Positions 1-9,704 of a stretch of DNA of 64,000 nucleotides are shown here, piece after piece (the first letter of the stretch is position 1; each line of letters starts with the position of its first letter). The notes under the pieces were generated by a model. The model was not told the origin of the DNA, did no database searches, and saw only the letters and a list, made by a program, of their open reading frames with translations. Origin of the DNA: JACIYW01 sp014359745 (GTDB taxonomy: Bacteria; Pseudomonadota; Alphaproteobacteria; Rhodobacterales; Rhodobacteraceae); contig JBNPWE010000011.1 of NCBI GenBank assembly GCA_050433985.1, forward strand, positions 42,847 through 106,846. Reading direction: 5' to 3'. The translations under genes and the position numbers were made by a program.

Positions 1-29
1 CTCTTTCCCGGAAACCCGTATAAAACCAC

Positions 30-926
30 ATGATTACCATCAAGCAGATAGAAGCCATATACTGGATCGGTCGGTTGGGAAGCTTCGAGGCCGCGGCCCG
101 ACACCTTGGCACATCGCAATCCGCGATAACCCGCCGCATTCAGGATCTTGAAACCGCAACCCAGACCTCGCTTTTTGACCGGTCAACGCGCACCCCGACG
201 TTGAACGAAAAAGGCCAGTCGGCCTATCGTCAGGCCGCAAGCATTCTGGATCTGACCGGACAGATGATCGACAGCCTTGCGGCAACCGATCTGGTCGACA
301 GATCGCTTGATCTGGGGGTAACAGAGGTTTCCGCACTGACATGGATACCCGGATTTCTGGCCGCCATGGCCAGCAGCCATCCCAAACTGACGCTGCGGCT
401 GAGGGTGGCGGGGGCAGAGCAGTTGCGCGACATGCTGGCGAAAAAGCAGATCGATCTTGCGGTTCTGCCCGAGGCGCTTTGGCCGCCCGGTTTTGTCGCC
501 GAACCGATTGCATTGCTCAGGGCATCCTTTTGCTGCGGGCGCGGGCGCCTGCCGGAAGGGGTGCCGGTGACTCGGGAACTTTTGCAGGAACTGCATTTCA
601 TCGTGCAGGAAAATGTGCTTTTTGGCCAAGTCATCTGGCGCGAACTGGCCGGAACCGGCGCGGTAAGCATTCCGGTTGTGGTGTCGGACGGTTTGCTGTC
701 AAGCTTGGCGCAGGTCGCGGCGGGGCGGGGGGTATCGCTTTTGCCGGATTTCCTGCTTGACGCCCCCGCCTTTGGCAACGCCATTCAGCGGCTGACAACC
801 GAAATCGCTTTGCCGCCGCTGCCCTATGTCGCGATTTTTCTTGAGGAACGCCAAAGCTCCGGCATGTCCACGCTGATCGGGTCGATGCGGACGGCTTGCC
901 ATTTTGACAAGATGATGGGCGCGTAG
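30..926 (+). CDS. LysR-family transcriptional regulator
   Basis: A 298-residue protein of normal LysR length. An N-terminal winged helix-turn-helix (residues about 3-60, with the recognition segment around SQSAITRRIQDLE) is followed by a periplasmic-binding-protein-like effector domain (about 88-290). It converges tail-to-tail with rfbD, 5 bases apart, so it need not control the rhamnose genes. Only 29 bases precede the ATG, so the promoter and target gene lie outside the window. No Shine-Dalgarno sequence is evident. The family assignment is secure, the effector and target are unknown. Confidence 0.9.
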   Translation: MITIKQIEAIYWIGRLGSFEAAARHLGTSQSAITRRIQDLETATQTSLFDRSTRTPTLNEKGQSAYRQAASILDLTGQMIDSLAATDLVDRSLDLGVTEVSALTWIPGFLAAMASSHPKLTLRLRVAGAEQLRDMLAKKQIDLAVLPEALWPPGFVAEPIALLRASFCCGRGRLPEGVPVTRELLQELHFIVQENVLFGQVIWRELAGTGAVSIPVVVSDGLLSSLAQVAAGRGVSLLPDFLLDAPAFGNAIQRLTTEIALPPLPYVAIFLEERQSSGMSTLIGSMRTACHFDKMMGA

Positions 927-931
927 GGATA

Positions 932-1786
932 TCAGCCCAGTTCCGCCAGAACGACGCGCAGAGCGATGCGCCAGTCGGGCCACGCGATGCCGAAGGCCTG
1001 TTCCAGCGCCCGACAGTCCAGCCGCGAATTGGCCGGGCGGCGGGCGGGGGTGGGATAGGCGCTGGACGGGATATCGTTGACGGTGCAATTGATGCCCGCC
1101 TGCGCGAATATCTCGCGGGCGAAACCGGCCCAACTGACATCGGGCTGACCGGCGAAATGATAGGTGCCCGCCCTGCCCTGCCCGCGCGCCAGCGCATCCG
1201 CCATGCGCCAAAGCGCCGCCGCGATATCACCCGCCGCCGTCGGGCCGCCGATCTGGTCGGCGACGATGTTCAGGCTCTCGCGCTCTGCCCCCAGGCGCAG
1301 CATGGTTTTCACGAAATTGCCGCCATGGGCTGAAAACACCCAGGACGTGCGCAGGATGGCATGGTTGCCCGCCGCCGCGCGCACGCCTTCCTCGCCCGCC
1401 AGTTTGCTGCGCCCATAGGCGCCAAGGGGTGCCGTGGGGGCGTCGGGGGGCCAGGGGGCCTGCCCGCTGCCGTCAAAGACGTAATCGGTGGAGATATGCA
1501 GAAACGGCACCCCGCGCGCCGCCGCCGCCTGCGCCATGGCGGCGGGGGCGGCACCGTTGATCAGGGTGGCGATGGCCTCTTCTTCCTCGGCTTGGTCAAC
1601 GGCGGTGTAGGCGGCGGCATTGATCACCGCATCGGCATCGGTTGCGGCGATGAGCGCCGCGCAGGCCGCCGGGTCGGCCAGATCGGCGGCGGCGCGGCCA
1701 AGCGCCTTCGCCGTCCATCCGGGGGGGCAATGGCGCTGCAATTCGGTGGCGACCTGCCCGGTTTTGCCGAAGATCAGGGCTTTCAC
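932..1786 (-). CDS. rfbD: dTDP-4-dehydrorhamnose reductase
   Basis: A 284-residue extended SDR enzyme that reduces dTDP-4-dehydro-L-rhamnose to dTDP-L-rhamnose, the last step of activated rhamnose synthesis. Visible: N-terminal Rossmann glycine motif (residues 7-13, GKTGQVA), STDYVFDG at 99-106, and catalytic Tyr124-x3-Lys128 in YGRSK. It is the last gene of an rfbC-rfbB-rfbD run and overlaps the rfbB stop by 4 bases, indicating translational coupling. Length is typical of RmlD. Confidence 0.93.
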   Translation of the reverse strand: MKALIFGKTGQVATELQRHCPPGWTAKALGRAAADLADPAACAALIAATDADAVINAAAYTAVDQAEEEEAIATLINGAAPAAMAQAAAARGVPFLHISTDYVFDGSGQAPWPPDAPTAPLGAYGRSKLAGEEGVRAAAGNHAILRTSWVFSAHGGNFVKTMLRLGAERESLNIVADQIGGPTAAGDIAAALWRMADALARGQGRAGTYHFAGQPDVSWAGFAREIFAQAGINCTVNDIPSSAYPTPARRPANSRLDCRALEQAFGIAWPDWRIALRVVLAELG

Positions 1787-2823
1787 GCCGTCACCCCCAG
1801 CCGCTGCCCCACCCCGTCACGGGTTTGCAGGGCGCGCCACCAATCCTCGTTATCGAGATACCATTGCACGGTGCGTTCCAGACCCTGTTCCAGCGTCACC
1901 GAGGGCCGCCAGCCCAGTTCGGCACGGATGCGGGCGGGGTCGATCGCATAGCGCGCGTCATGGCCGGGGCGGTCGGTCACGAAACTGATCTGATCGGCAT
2001 AGGGCCGGGCGGCGGGGTGCAGGCGGTCGAGGATGGCGCAGATCGTGCGCACCAGGTCGATATTGCGGGCCTCGTTCTCGCCGCCGATGTTATAGCTGCG
2101 CCCGATGCGGCCCTGCGTCAGCACGGTCAGCAGGGCGTCGGCGTGATCCTCGACATAAAGCCAGTCGCGCACGTTTTCGCCCTTGCCGTAGACGGGGATG
2201 GGCCTGCCCGCCAGCGCGTTCAGGATGACCACGGGGACCAGTTTTTCGGGGAAATGGTAGGGGCCGTAATTGTTGGAACAGTTGGTCAGCACCACCGGCA
2301 GGCCGTAGGTTTCATGCCAGGCGCGCACCAGGTGGTCGCTGGCGGCCTTGGATGCGGAATAGGGCGAATTGGGCGCATAGGGCGTGTCTTCGGTGAACTT
2401 GCCGGTGGGGCCAAGGGAGCCGTAGACCTCATCGGTGGAGATGTGGTGAAAGCGAAAGGCACCCGGTCGCCCGGCGCGGACCCAATAGGCGCGCGCGGCC
2501 TCCAGCAGGTTGAAGGTGCCGTTGACGTTCGTCTCGATAAAGGTTCCCGGCCCGTCGATGGAGCGATCCACATGACTTTCGGCGGCCAGATGCATGATGG
2601 CGTCGGGCGCGTGGGCGGCAAGGATACGATCCAGCGCGGCGCGGTCGCGGATATCGGCGTGCTCGAATGTATAGTTCGGATTATCGGCCACGCTTGCCAC
2701 GTTCGCCAGACAGGCGGCATAGGTCAGCGCGTCGAGGTTGATCACCTTGTGGCCCGCCGCCACGACCTGCCGCACCACGGCTGACCCGATGAACCCGGCG
2801 CCGCCGGTGACCAGAAGCTTCAT
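1783..2823 (-). CDS. rfbB: dTDP-glucose 4,6-dehydratase
   Basis: A 346-residue extended SDR that converts dTDP-glucose to dTDP-4-dehydro-6-deoxyglucose. Seen: GGAGFIGS at residues 7-14, the family-specific Thr-Asp-Glu (130-132) and catalytic YSASK (155-159). I chose the ATG at 2823 rather than the in-frame GTG at 2838, because GGGAGA lies at good ribosome-binding distance before 2823. The last codons of rfbC overlap this leader. Middle gene of the rhamnose run. Confidence 0.94.
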   Translation of the reverse strand: MKLLVTGGAGFIGSAVVRQVVAAGHKVINLDALTYAACLANVASVADNPNYTFEHADIRDRAALDRILAAHAPDAIMHLAAESHVDRSIDGPGTFIETNVNGTFNLLEAARAYWVRAGRPGAFRFHHISTDEVYGSLGPTGKFTEDTPYAPNSPYSASKAASDHLVRAWHETYGLPVVLTNCSNNYGPYHFPEKLVPVVILNALAGRPIPVYGKGENVRDWLYVEDHADALLTVLTQGRIGRSYNIGGENEARNIDLVRTICAILDRLHPAARPYADQISFVTDRPGHDARYAIDPARIRAELGWRPSVTLEQGLERTVQWYLDNEDWWRALQTRDGVGQRLGVTA

Positions 2824-2825
2824 TT

Positions 2826-3392
2826 TCAAGTCTCCCACTCAAAAGGGCTGGGCACCTCGGACAGAAGCGGCGCGGCGGCGTCCTTGGGCGACAGCAACGG
2901 CGCGGTGTCGCCAAGGCCCCAGTCAATTCCGATGTCGGGATCGTCCCAGCGCACCGCGCCGTCACAATCGGGCGCGTAATGATCGGTGCATTTGTATATG
3001 ATTTCGGTATCGGGTTCGCGGGTGACGAACCCGTGCAGAAACCCGGCCGGAATCCAAAGCTGGCGACCATTCTCGAATGACAGTTCCACGCCCACCCAGC
3101 GGCCGAAACTGGGGCTGCCGCGCCGGAAATCCACCGCCACGTCATAAAGCCGCCCGCGCCCGCAGCGCACCAGCTTGCCCTGCGCATGAGGCGGCGCCTG
3201 ATAATGCAGGCCCCGCACCGTGCCGGGTTGATGCGACATCGAATGATTGTCCTGCACGAAATCGGGCAGAAACACCCCGTTTTCCGCCAGGGTACGGCGG
3301 TTCCAGCTTTCGCTGAAGAACCCGCGGTCGTCACCAAAACGGCGCGGCGTCAGAACAAGCACGCCGTCCAGGCCGGTTTTCTCAACTTTCAA
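2826..3392 (-). CDS. rfbC: dTDP-4-dehydrorhamnose 3,5-epimerase
   Basis: A 188-residue cupin-fold epimerase acting on dTDP-4-dehydro-6-deoxyglucose. The N-terminus follows the family pattern (FGDDRGFFSESWN near residues 19-31), and the catalytic His is at about 63 in GLHYQ. No in-frame ATG is available near the start, so initiation must be at the TTG at 3392, or the protein is shorter. It starts 45 bases after the cobA stop on the same strand, so it may be read through from the nitrate operon or use a weak promoter in that gap. The thymidylyltransferase rfbA is not present. Confidence 0.92.
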   Translation of the reverse strand: MKVEKTGLDGVLVLTPRRFGDDRGFFSESWNRRTLAENGVFLPDFVQDNHSMSHQPGTVRGLHYQAPPHAQGKLVRCGRGRLYDVAVDFRRGSPSFGRWVGVELSFENGRQLWIPAGFLHGFVTREPDTEIIYKCTDHYAPDCDGAVRWDDPDIGIDWGLGDTAPLLSPKDAAAPLLSEVPSPFEWET

Positions 3393-3437
3393 GATGCATG
3401 CCCCGTAATACCCTGCCCCAATACGCGGCAGCTTAGG

Positions 3438-4343
3438 TCATGCCGGTCGGCTGGGCAATGCCGCCGCGGCACAACTTTCGGCGGTTTCGGCGCGTTCCTG
3501 CGATTTTTCCCAGCGGATGAAAATGATGGCCGGATTCTGGATGTTGCGGTCAGACATGGCCTGCGCAAGGCTGGAAAGGGTGCAGCGCGTGATGGTTTCG
3601 CGCGCGGTAGAAGCGTGGCTGACCACCTCAACCCCCAACCCCATCGGCACACCGGCCTGGCGCAGGGCCTGGGTAAACCGATCGACCCTGCGGACGCCCA
3701 TGTAAACCGCCAGCGTCGTGCCCGGTTGCAGCATCGCCGCCCAGTCAGGATCAGGGTCGCCCGGTTTGCAGGTTGCCGTGGCCAGCATCAGCCGGTCGGT
3801 CGCGCCCCGTTCGGTCAGCCCGCGGCCAAGGCTTGCGGCGGCGGCGCTGGCCGCGGTCACGCCCGGCACGATCTCTATCGGGATGCCGGCTGCGCGCGCG
3901 GCGTCGCGTTCTTCGGTCAGGCGGCCGAAAATGCCGGGATCGCCGGATTTCAGCCGCACGACCCGCTGCCCCTGCCGCGCGGCGGCCACGATCACGGCGT
4001 TTATCCGGTCTTGTGGCCAGGAACAGGCGCCGACCTCCTTGCCGACAGACACCCGTCTTGCACCCCGGCGCGCCAGGGCCAGCACCGCAGGATCAACCAG
4101 CCGGTCGTGATAGATCACATCCGCCGCTTGCAGCAGGCGCAGGGCGCGCAGGGTCAGCAGATCGGCGGCACCCGGCCCCGCACCGACCAGCGCGATAGTA
4201 CCCTGCACGGCCCTTGCCCCGCCCGCGTCCCGCGCTTGCGCGGCCAGCGGTGCCGCGTCCCGCCGGGCGCGCGGCGCCAAGGTTCTGGCCAGCCAGGCCC
4301 GGAACCCGTGCCAGACCGGATGCGGAAGGTGGCCCGCGATCAT
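3438..4343 (-). CDS. cobA: uroporphyrinogen-III C-methyltransferase (SUMT)
   Basis: A 301-residue SAM-dependent tetrapyrrole methylase making precorrin-2, the precursor of siroheme needed by the nitrite reductase NirB encoded upstream. VGAGPGAADLLTLRA near residues 53-67 is the family signature; RLKSGDPGIFGR and VPGVTAA follow. An extension of about 47 residues precedes the catalytic core and a tail of about 20 follows it, both unlike the compact enzyme. The ATG at 4343 overlaps the nasA stop (ATGA). Place in the operon indicates a siroheme supply role; domain family is certain, exact start less so. Confidence 0.9.
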   Translation of the reverse strand: MIAGHLPHPVWHGFRAWLARTLAPRARRDAAPLAAQARDAGGARAVQGTIALVGAGPGAADLLTLRALRLLQAADVIYHDRLVDPAVLALARRGARRVSVGKEVGACSWPQDRINAVIVAAARQGQRVVRLKSGDPGIFGRLTEERDAARAAGIPIEIVPGVTAASAAAASLGRGLTERGATDRLMLATATCKPGDPDPDWAAMLQPGTTLAVYMGVRRVDRFTQALRQAGVPMGLGVEVVSHASTARETITRCTLSSLAQAMSDRNIQNPAIIFIRWEKSQERAETAESCAAAALPSRPA

Positions 4344-6937
4344 TCCGCCGCCTCCAGCCGCCGCGCCAGCAGCGCGGCCAGTTCCGGGCGGCATGACCCG
4401 CAACTGGTGCCGGCCTGAAGCGCCGCCCCGATCTGTTCGACGCTGCGCAGGTTTTGCGCCGCAATCGCCGCCGTGATCGTGTTCAGCCCCACATTCAGGC
4501 AGGCGCAGATCGTCGGGCCGGGATCGGCCACGCCCGCACCGGGGCGACCCGCCAGCAGCGCCGCGCCGCCCTGCCCGACCTGGTCGGCCAGATGCCCGCG
4601 CGCCAGTTGCACGGGCTCTGGCGCGGCAAACAGCGCCGCCAGCGTGCGCCCGCCTTCCATCAGGGCAAGGCGATGCGTGCCACGCACGCGATCCTCGACG
4701 CTCAGGCAGGTGGCATCGGGCAGGTCGAACAGGGCGCGGGCGTAGGCTTCCCAATCCTGCGGCCGCTCCATCCCCGCCAGTTCGCTGCGCCAGCCGCCCG
4801 CGTGGCGCGCGCGCGCCCAATAGGTGGCATCGGGGCTTTGCGGGCCGATCGAGACCGCAAAACCATACCATGCCGGGTTCAGCGCGGCGATGGCCACGAC
4901 CGAAGCCTTGCTTTCCGGCTGCCCCGATACCGGATCGGTCACGGCGGCCACAAGCGCATCGACGCGCCCGGTGGGGGCCGTTTCGCCCGTCCAGTGCATC
5001 GGGGCGAATACCTGTCCGGGCGCCACGCGGTCGGTGATCGACACACGCAAGATGGCCTGCCCCTGCGGGCTGGTGACACGCGCCAGAGTGGCCGGGGCAA
5101 GGCCCAGACCGGCGGCATCTGCAGGGTGGATTTCCACGAATGGCTCGGCGATATGCTGGGTCAGGCGCGGGGAAAGGGCGGTGCGCGTCATCGTGTGCCA
5201 CTGATCGCGCACCCGCCCGGTGTTGAGGCGGAAAGGATAACGGGACGCGGTTCTTGCCACCGGCAGGCGCGGGGTGATGGGCAACATCCGTGCGCGCTGA
5301 TCCGGCGTGAAAAACCCGCCCTGCCCAAAGAACCGCCCGCCCTGCTGGCGCGCGCTGACCGGCCAGCGCGTGGGGGGCAGCGCGTCGTAATCGGCCTTTG
5401 CCAGGCCGGAAATGTCGAAATCGCGCCCCAGATCGCCGGCCACACCGGAAAGCCGCGCGTGTTCGGCAAACACATCACCCACGCTTTGCCAACCGAAGGC
5501 CTCCCCCCAGCCCATCCTTGCTGCCACATCCGCGACCATCCGCCAATCATCGCGCGCCTGTCCGGGGGCGGGCAGAAAGGCGCGCTGGCGGCTGATGGTG
5601 CGGTCGGAATTGGTGACGGTGCCCGATTTTTCGCCCCAGGCGGTCGCGGGCAACACCACATCGGCCAGCCGCGTGGTGTCGGTTTGCGTCACATCGCTGA
5701 CCACGACGAAATCACAGCCCTTGATGGCGCGGGCCACGGCATCGGCATCGGGCATCGACACGGCGGGGTTTGTGTGGATGATCCAGAGCGCCCTGATCCG
5801 GCCCGCCGCCACGGCCTGAAACATCTCCACCGCCTTGAGGCCGGGTTTTTCCGGGATCACAGGGCTGTTCCAGAAACCCTGCACGGCGGCGCGATGCGTG
5901 GGGTTCCCGATATCCAGATGGCAGGCCAGCGTATTGGCCAAGCCCCCCACCTCGCGCCCGCCCATGGCGTTGGGCTGGCCGGTCACGGAAAACGGCCCCA
6001 TGCCGGGGCGGCCGATCCGACCGCTGGCCAGATGGCAATTCAGGATCGCGTTCACCTTGTCGGTGCCGCTTTCGGATTGATTTATGCCTTGGGAATAGAG
6101 CGTGACCGTGCGCGCCGTCGTGGTGAACCAGTCAAGAAACGTGGCCAGATCGGCGGCCGCAAGCCCGGTCATCGCCGGATCAGAGGCGCGCGCCGCAATC
6201 AGGGCCGCATCAAACCCCGCGACATGCGCGGCAAGATAGGCGCGGTCCAGCGCGCCACGATCCGCCAGCGCGACAAGCGCCGCGTTGAAGAGCGCGGCAT
6301 CCGATCCCGGCGCAAGTGCCAGATGCAGATCGGCGATGTCGCAGGTCGCGGTGCGGCGCGGGTCCACCACCACAACCTTTGTCCCCCGCGCCTTTTGCGC
6401 CGCCACCAGACGCTGATAAAGCACCGGATGACACCAGGCGAGGTTACTGCCCACCAGCACCACCAGATCGGCCTGATCAAGATCCTCATAGGTGCCGGGC
6501 ACGGTATCCGCCCCGAAGGCGCGCTTGTGCCCGGCCACGCTTGACGCCATGCACAGCCGCGAATTGGTATCCACGTTCGCTGTGCCGATATAACCCTTGA
6601 TCAGCTTGTTGGCGGCGTAATAATCCTCGGTCAGCATCTGGCCCGAAAGGTAAAACGCCACAGAGTCGGGCCCATGATCGCGGATCGCGGACTGAAAGCG
6701 GCGGGCGACCAGATCAAGCGCCGCGTCCCAGCCTGCAGGCGCGCCGCCGACCTGCGGGGTCAGGACGCGCCCACCCAGCCCCAGCGTCTCGCCAAGCGCC
6801 GTGCCCTTGGAACAGAGCCGCCCGGCATTCGCCGGGTGATCCGGGTCGCCCTTTATCCGCGCGCCCCCTGCCCCGTCCGGCGTGGCGAGCACCCCGCAAC
6901 CGACACCGCAATAGGGGCAGGTGGTGCGAATGCTCAT
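4340..6937 (-). CDS. nasA: assimilatory nitrate reductase, molybdenum catalytic subunit
   Basis: An 865-residue bis-MGD molybdoenzyme reducing nitrate to nitrite in the cytoplasm. The N-terminal [4Fe-4S] site is CPYCGVGC (Cys7, Cys10, Cys14) plus Cys42. The molybdopterin oxidoreductase and dinucleotide-binding domains follow. The C-terminus carries a BFD-type [2Fe-2S] domain (CACLNVG followed by CGSC), so electrons can enter through this extra cluster. No separate electron-transfer subunit is encoded here. The start is the ATG at 6937, overlapping the nirD stop; no signal peptide, as expected for an assimilatory enzyme. Confidence 0.95.
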   Translation of the reverse strand: MSIRTTCPYCGVGCGVLATPDGAGGARIKGDPDHPANAGRLCSKGTALGETLGLGGRVLTPQVGGAPAGWDAALDLVARRFQSAIRDHGPDSVAFYLSGQMLTEDYYAANKLIKGYIGTANVDTNSRLCMASSVAGHKRAFGADTVPGTYEDLDQADLVVLVGSNLAWCHPVLYQRLVAAQKARGTKVVVVDPRRTATCDIADLHLALAPGSDAALFNAALVALADRGALDRAYLAAHVAGFDAALIAARASDPAMTGLAAADLATFLDWFTTTARTVTLYSQGINQSESGTDKVNAILNCHLASGRIGRPGMGPFSVTGQPNAMGGREVGGLANTLACHLDIGNPTHRAAVQGFWNSPVIPEKPGLKAVEMFQAVAAGRIRALWIIHTNPAVSMPDADAVARAIKGCDFVVVSDVTQTDTTRLADVVLPATAWGEKSGTVTNSDRTISRQRAFLPAPGQARDDWRMVADVAARMGWGEAFGWQSVGDVFAEHARLSGVAGDLGRDFDISGLAKADYDALPPTRWPVSARQQGGRFFGQGGFFTPDQRARMLPITPRLPVARTASRYPFRLNTGRVRDQWHTMTRTALSPRLTQHIAEPFVEIHPADAAGLGLAPATLARVTSPQGQAILRVSITDRVAPGQVFAPMHWTGETAPTGRVDALVAAVTDPVSGQPESKASVVAIAALNPAWYGFAVSIGPQSPDATYWARARHAGGWRSELAGMERPQDWEAYARALFDLPDATCLSVEDRVRGTHRLALMEGGRTLAALFAAPEPVQLARGHLADQVGQGGAALLAGRPGAGVADPGPTICACLNVGLNTITAAIAAQNLRSVEQIGAALQAGTSCGSCRPELAALLARRLEAAE

Positions 6938-7266
6938 GCCGCGCACCCCCGGATCAGACGTGCGGCGTCGATCAGGATGCGCCCGCCTTCCACCCGCGCC
7001 GGATATGTGGCAACCGCGCCCTCATCCGCGCCCTGTGCCATGCCGGTTTCCAGCGAAAACACCCAGTTGTGCAAGGGGCAGGTCACGGCATGGCCATGCA
7101 CGATCCCCTCGGACAGTGGCCCGCCCCTGTGCGGGCAGCGGTCATCCATGGCAAAGACCCGATCATCGCCGGTGCGAAACACCGCCACGCAGCCATGCAC
7201 CGTCTTGACCACGCGCGCCCCGCGTTGGGGGATGTCATCCAATGCGCCGATATCGAGCCAGGTCAT
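6934..7266 (-). CDS. nirD: nitrite reductase small subunit (Rieske-type NirD)
   Basis: A 110-residue Rieske-fold protein, small subunit of the NAD(P)H nitrite reductase. A full Rieske ligand set is present: Cys44/His46 in CPHRG and Cys63/His66 in CPLHN, so it should bind a [2Fe-2S] cluster, whereas enterobacterial NirD proteins have lost the ligands. ATG at 7266 overlaps the nirB stop by 4 bases, and its own stop overlaps the nasA start. This tight packing supports a single transcript. Confidence 0.93.
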   Translation of the reverse strand: MTWLDIGALDDIPQRGARVVKTVHGCVAVFRTGDDRVFAMDDRCPHRGGPLSEGIVHGHAVTCPLHNWVFSLETGMAQGADEGAVATYPARVEGGRILIDAARLIRGCAA

Positions 7267-9704
7267 TCCGCCGCCTCCCGCGTGAAATCGGCCAGCGGCG
7301 CGAAATCCGCCTGTGCCTGTGGGGTTGCGCGATCTGCCCAGGGGTCGCGCTGATAGACGCTTTGCGACAGATCGAAACGCGCGATCAGGGCGGCGCGGTT
7401 GTCCGGGTCTTCGACAATTTGCGCCTGCACCCAATCCAGGCCCACCTTGGCCAGCCATTTATAGGGCCGGTCCAGATATTTCGCGTGCTCGCGGTAAAGC
7501 TGCACAAAGGCCACGGTCAGATCAATCGCCTCGGCCTCTGTCGTGACTTTGGCCAGACGCTGCGTTTCCTTCAGGTCCATCCCCGCCGCGCCGCCGACCC
7601 CGACCTCATAGCCGCTATCGACGCAGATGATGCCGATATCCTTGCAGGTGGATTCCGCGCAGTTGCGCGGGCAGCCCGACACCGCCAGTTTCACCTTGTG
7701 CGGCGTCCATGACCCCCAAAGGCGTTTTTCCAGCTTGATCCCCAACCCGGTGCTGTCTTGCGTACCGAACCGGCAGAAATCGGTGCCGACACAGGTTTTG
7801 ACGGTGCGCAGCCCCTTGGAATAGGCGTGGCCGGATACAAGCCCCGCCTTGTTCAGATCGGCCCATATATGCGGCAGGTCCGCTTTGCGCACACCCAGAA
7901 GGTCGATGCGCTGGCCGCCCGTGACCTTGACTGCCGGAATGGCGTATTTGTCGGCCGCATCGGCAATGGCGCGCAATTCGGCCGGATTGGTCATGCCGCC
8001 CCACATGCGCGGCACCACCGAATAGGTGCCGTCTTTCTGGATATTGGCGTGGTTGCGTTCGTTCACGAACCGGCTTTGCGCATCATCGGTATAATCCAGC
8101 GGCCAGTCGGCCAGCAGATAGAAGTTGAGCGCGGGACGGCAGTGATGGCACCCGCAAGAGGTCTTCCAGCCCAGTTCCTGCATCAATGCGGCCATGGATT
8201 TCAACGCGCGCGCCTTGATCAGGCGCCGCACGTCCTCATGCGTCAGATCGGTGCAGGCGCAGACGGGTTGGGCGGCGGGCATCTGGAACGCGTCGCCCAA
8301 TGTGCTGGCCAGAACCTGTTCCACCAGTCCGGTGCAGGTGCCGCACGATGCGCTGGCCTTGGTTTGCGCGCGGATATCGGCAAGGCTTGCCGCCCCGCCT
8401 TCGATCGCGGCCGTGATCGTGCCTTTGCATATGCCGTTGCAGCCGCAAATTTCCGCCTCAGGCGGCAATGCTGCAACGGCTGCCAAAGGGTCCGCGCCGG
8501 TCCCTCCCTGCCAGGCGGGGCCGAAGATCAGGGTGTCGCGCATGGCCGCAATGTCGGTCCCGTCCTTGATCAGGCCAAAGAACCACGACCCGTCGGCGGT
8601 GTCGCCATACATGACCGCGCCGATCAGGCGGTCCCCTTCGATCACCAGCCGCTTGTAGACGCCGCGCGCCGGGTCGCGGAACACGATATCCTCGCGCCCC
8701 TCGCCATCGGCGAAATCGCCCGCGCTGAACAGATCGACGCCGGTCACCTTCAACTTGGTTGCTGTCTGCACGGGCCGAAACGCTGCATCCTGCCCCAGAA
8801 GTGTCGCCGCCACCACCCTGGCCTGATCGTAAAGCGGAGCCACCAGCCCGAAAAGTTGCCCGTCATGTTCCACACATTCGCCGACCGCCAGGATATCGGG
8901 GTCTGACGTGACCATATGGTCGTCAACGGTGATCCCGCGCCCGATCTCCAGCGCCGCATCGGTGGCGATCCGGGTTTCGGGACGAATGCCGACGGCCATA
9001 CAGACCAGATCGGCGGGGTAGACCGTGCCATCCTCCAACAGCACCGCCTCGGCCCTATCCTTGCCCAGAATGGCCTTGGTGGCCCCTTTGCAGTGAACCG
9101 TCAGGCCGCGCGCGCCCAGATCCTTTTGCAGAAGGTAACCGGCCGCCGGATCAAGCTGGCGTTCCATCAGATGGCCCATCAGGTGAATTACCGTCACCGC
9201 CATGCCGCGCGCCGTCAGGCCCGCCGCCGCCTCCAGCCCCAGCAATCCGCCGCCGATGACCACCGCCGTGCCGCCGGGCCGATGTGAGGCGTCAATCATC
9301 GCCTGCGTATCGTCCATGTCGCGGTAGGTGATCACGCCGGGAAGATCGTGGCCCGGCACCGGAATGATGAAGGGTGCCGACCCGGTGGCGATCAGCAGCT
9401 TGTCATAGGGCGCGCCACCGTCGTTGGAGAGAACCACCTTGTTCGCGCGGTCGATCCGCACCACGCTTTCGCCGAAACGGCAGGTAATATCGTGCTGACG
9501 GTAGAAATCATCGTCATGGGTGACGATTTCGTCATAGGTCTTTTCGCCCGACAGGACCGGCGACAGCATGATGCGGTTGTAGTTCCCACGCGGTTCTGCA
9601 TTGAAAAGCGTGATATCCCAGCCATCCGGGTCTTGCGCCAGCACATGTTCCAGAACCCGGCCAGACGCCATGCCTGCGCCGATGACGACAAGTTTGCGTT
9701 TCAT
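7263..9704 (-). CDS. nirB: NAD(P)H-dependent nitrite reductase large subunit
   Basis: An 813-residue siroheme enzyme reducing nitrite to ammonium. Domains in order: FAD/NAD(P)-binding pyridine-nucleotide disulfide oxidoreductase (about 1-310), BFD-like [2Fe-2S] domains (CGCNGICKG...CGTC, then CACTD...CGCHHC), ferredoxin-like half domain, and a C-terminal siroheme/[4Fe-4S] domain with CVGTDFC and SGCPRNC. Start at ATG 9704 inside TGATG overlapping the upstream ABC gene stop; a GTG at 9707 is the alternative. Siroheme supply is provided by cobA two genes downstream. Confidence 0.95.
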   Translation of the reverse strand: MKRKLVVIGAGMASGRVLEHVLAQDPDGWDITLFNAEPRGNYNRIMLSPVLSGEKTYDEIVTHDDDFYRQHDITCRFGESVVRIDRANKVVLSNDGGAPYDKLLIATGSAPFIIPVPGHDLPGVITYRDMDDTQAMIDASHRPGGTAVVIGGGLLGLEAAAGLTARGMAVTVIHLMGHLMERQLDPAAGYLLQKDLGARGLTVHCKGATKAILGKDRAEAVLLEDGTVYPADLVCMAVGIRPETRIATDAALEIGRGITVDDHMVTSDPDILAVGECVEHDGQLFGLVAPLYDQARVVAATLLGQDAAFRPVQTATKLKVTGVDLFSAGDFADGEGREDIVFRDPARGVYKRLVIEGDRLIGAVMYGDTADGSWFFGLIKDGTDIAAMRDTLIFGPAWQGGTGADPLAAVAALPPEAEICGCNGICKGTITAAIEGGAASLADIRAQTKASASCGTCTGLVEQVLASTLGDAFQMPAAQPVCACTDLTHEDVRRLIKARALKSMAALMQELGWKTSCGCHHCRPALNFYLLADWPLDYTDDAQSRFVNERNHANIQKDGTYSVVPRMWGGMTNPAELRAIADAADKYAIPAVKVTGGQRIDLLGVRKADLPHIWADLNKAGLVSGHAYSKGLRTVKTCVGTDFCRFGTQDSTGLGIKLEKRLWGSWTPHKVKLAVSGCPRNCAESTCKDIGIICVDSGYEVGVGGAAGMDLKETQRLAKVTTEAEAIDLTVAFVQLYREHAKYLDRPYKWLAKVGLDWVQAQIVEDPDNRAALIARFDLSQSVYQRDPWADRATPQAQADFAPLADFTREAAE

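Noticed and set aside
3438..5201. A 587-codon open frame running through cobA and antisense-frame parts of nasA
   Set aside because: Only the part from 4343 downstream matches the SUMT family; the rest overlaps the conserved nasA C-terminus in another frame and is a high-GC frame artefact.
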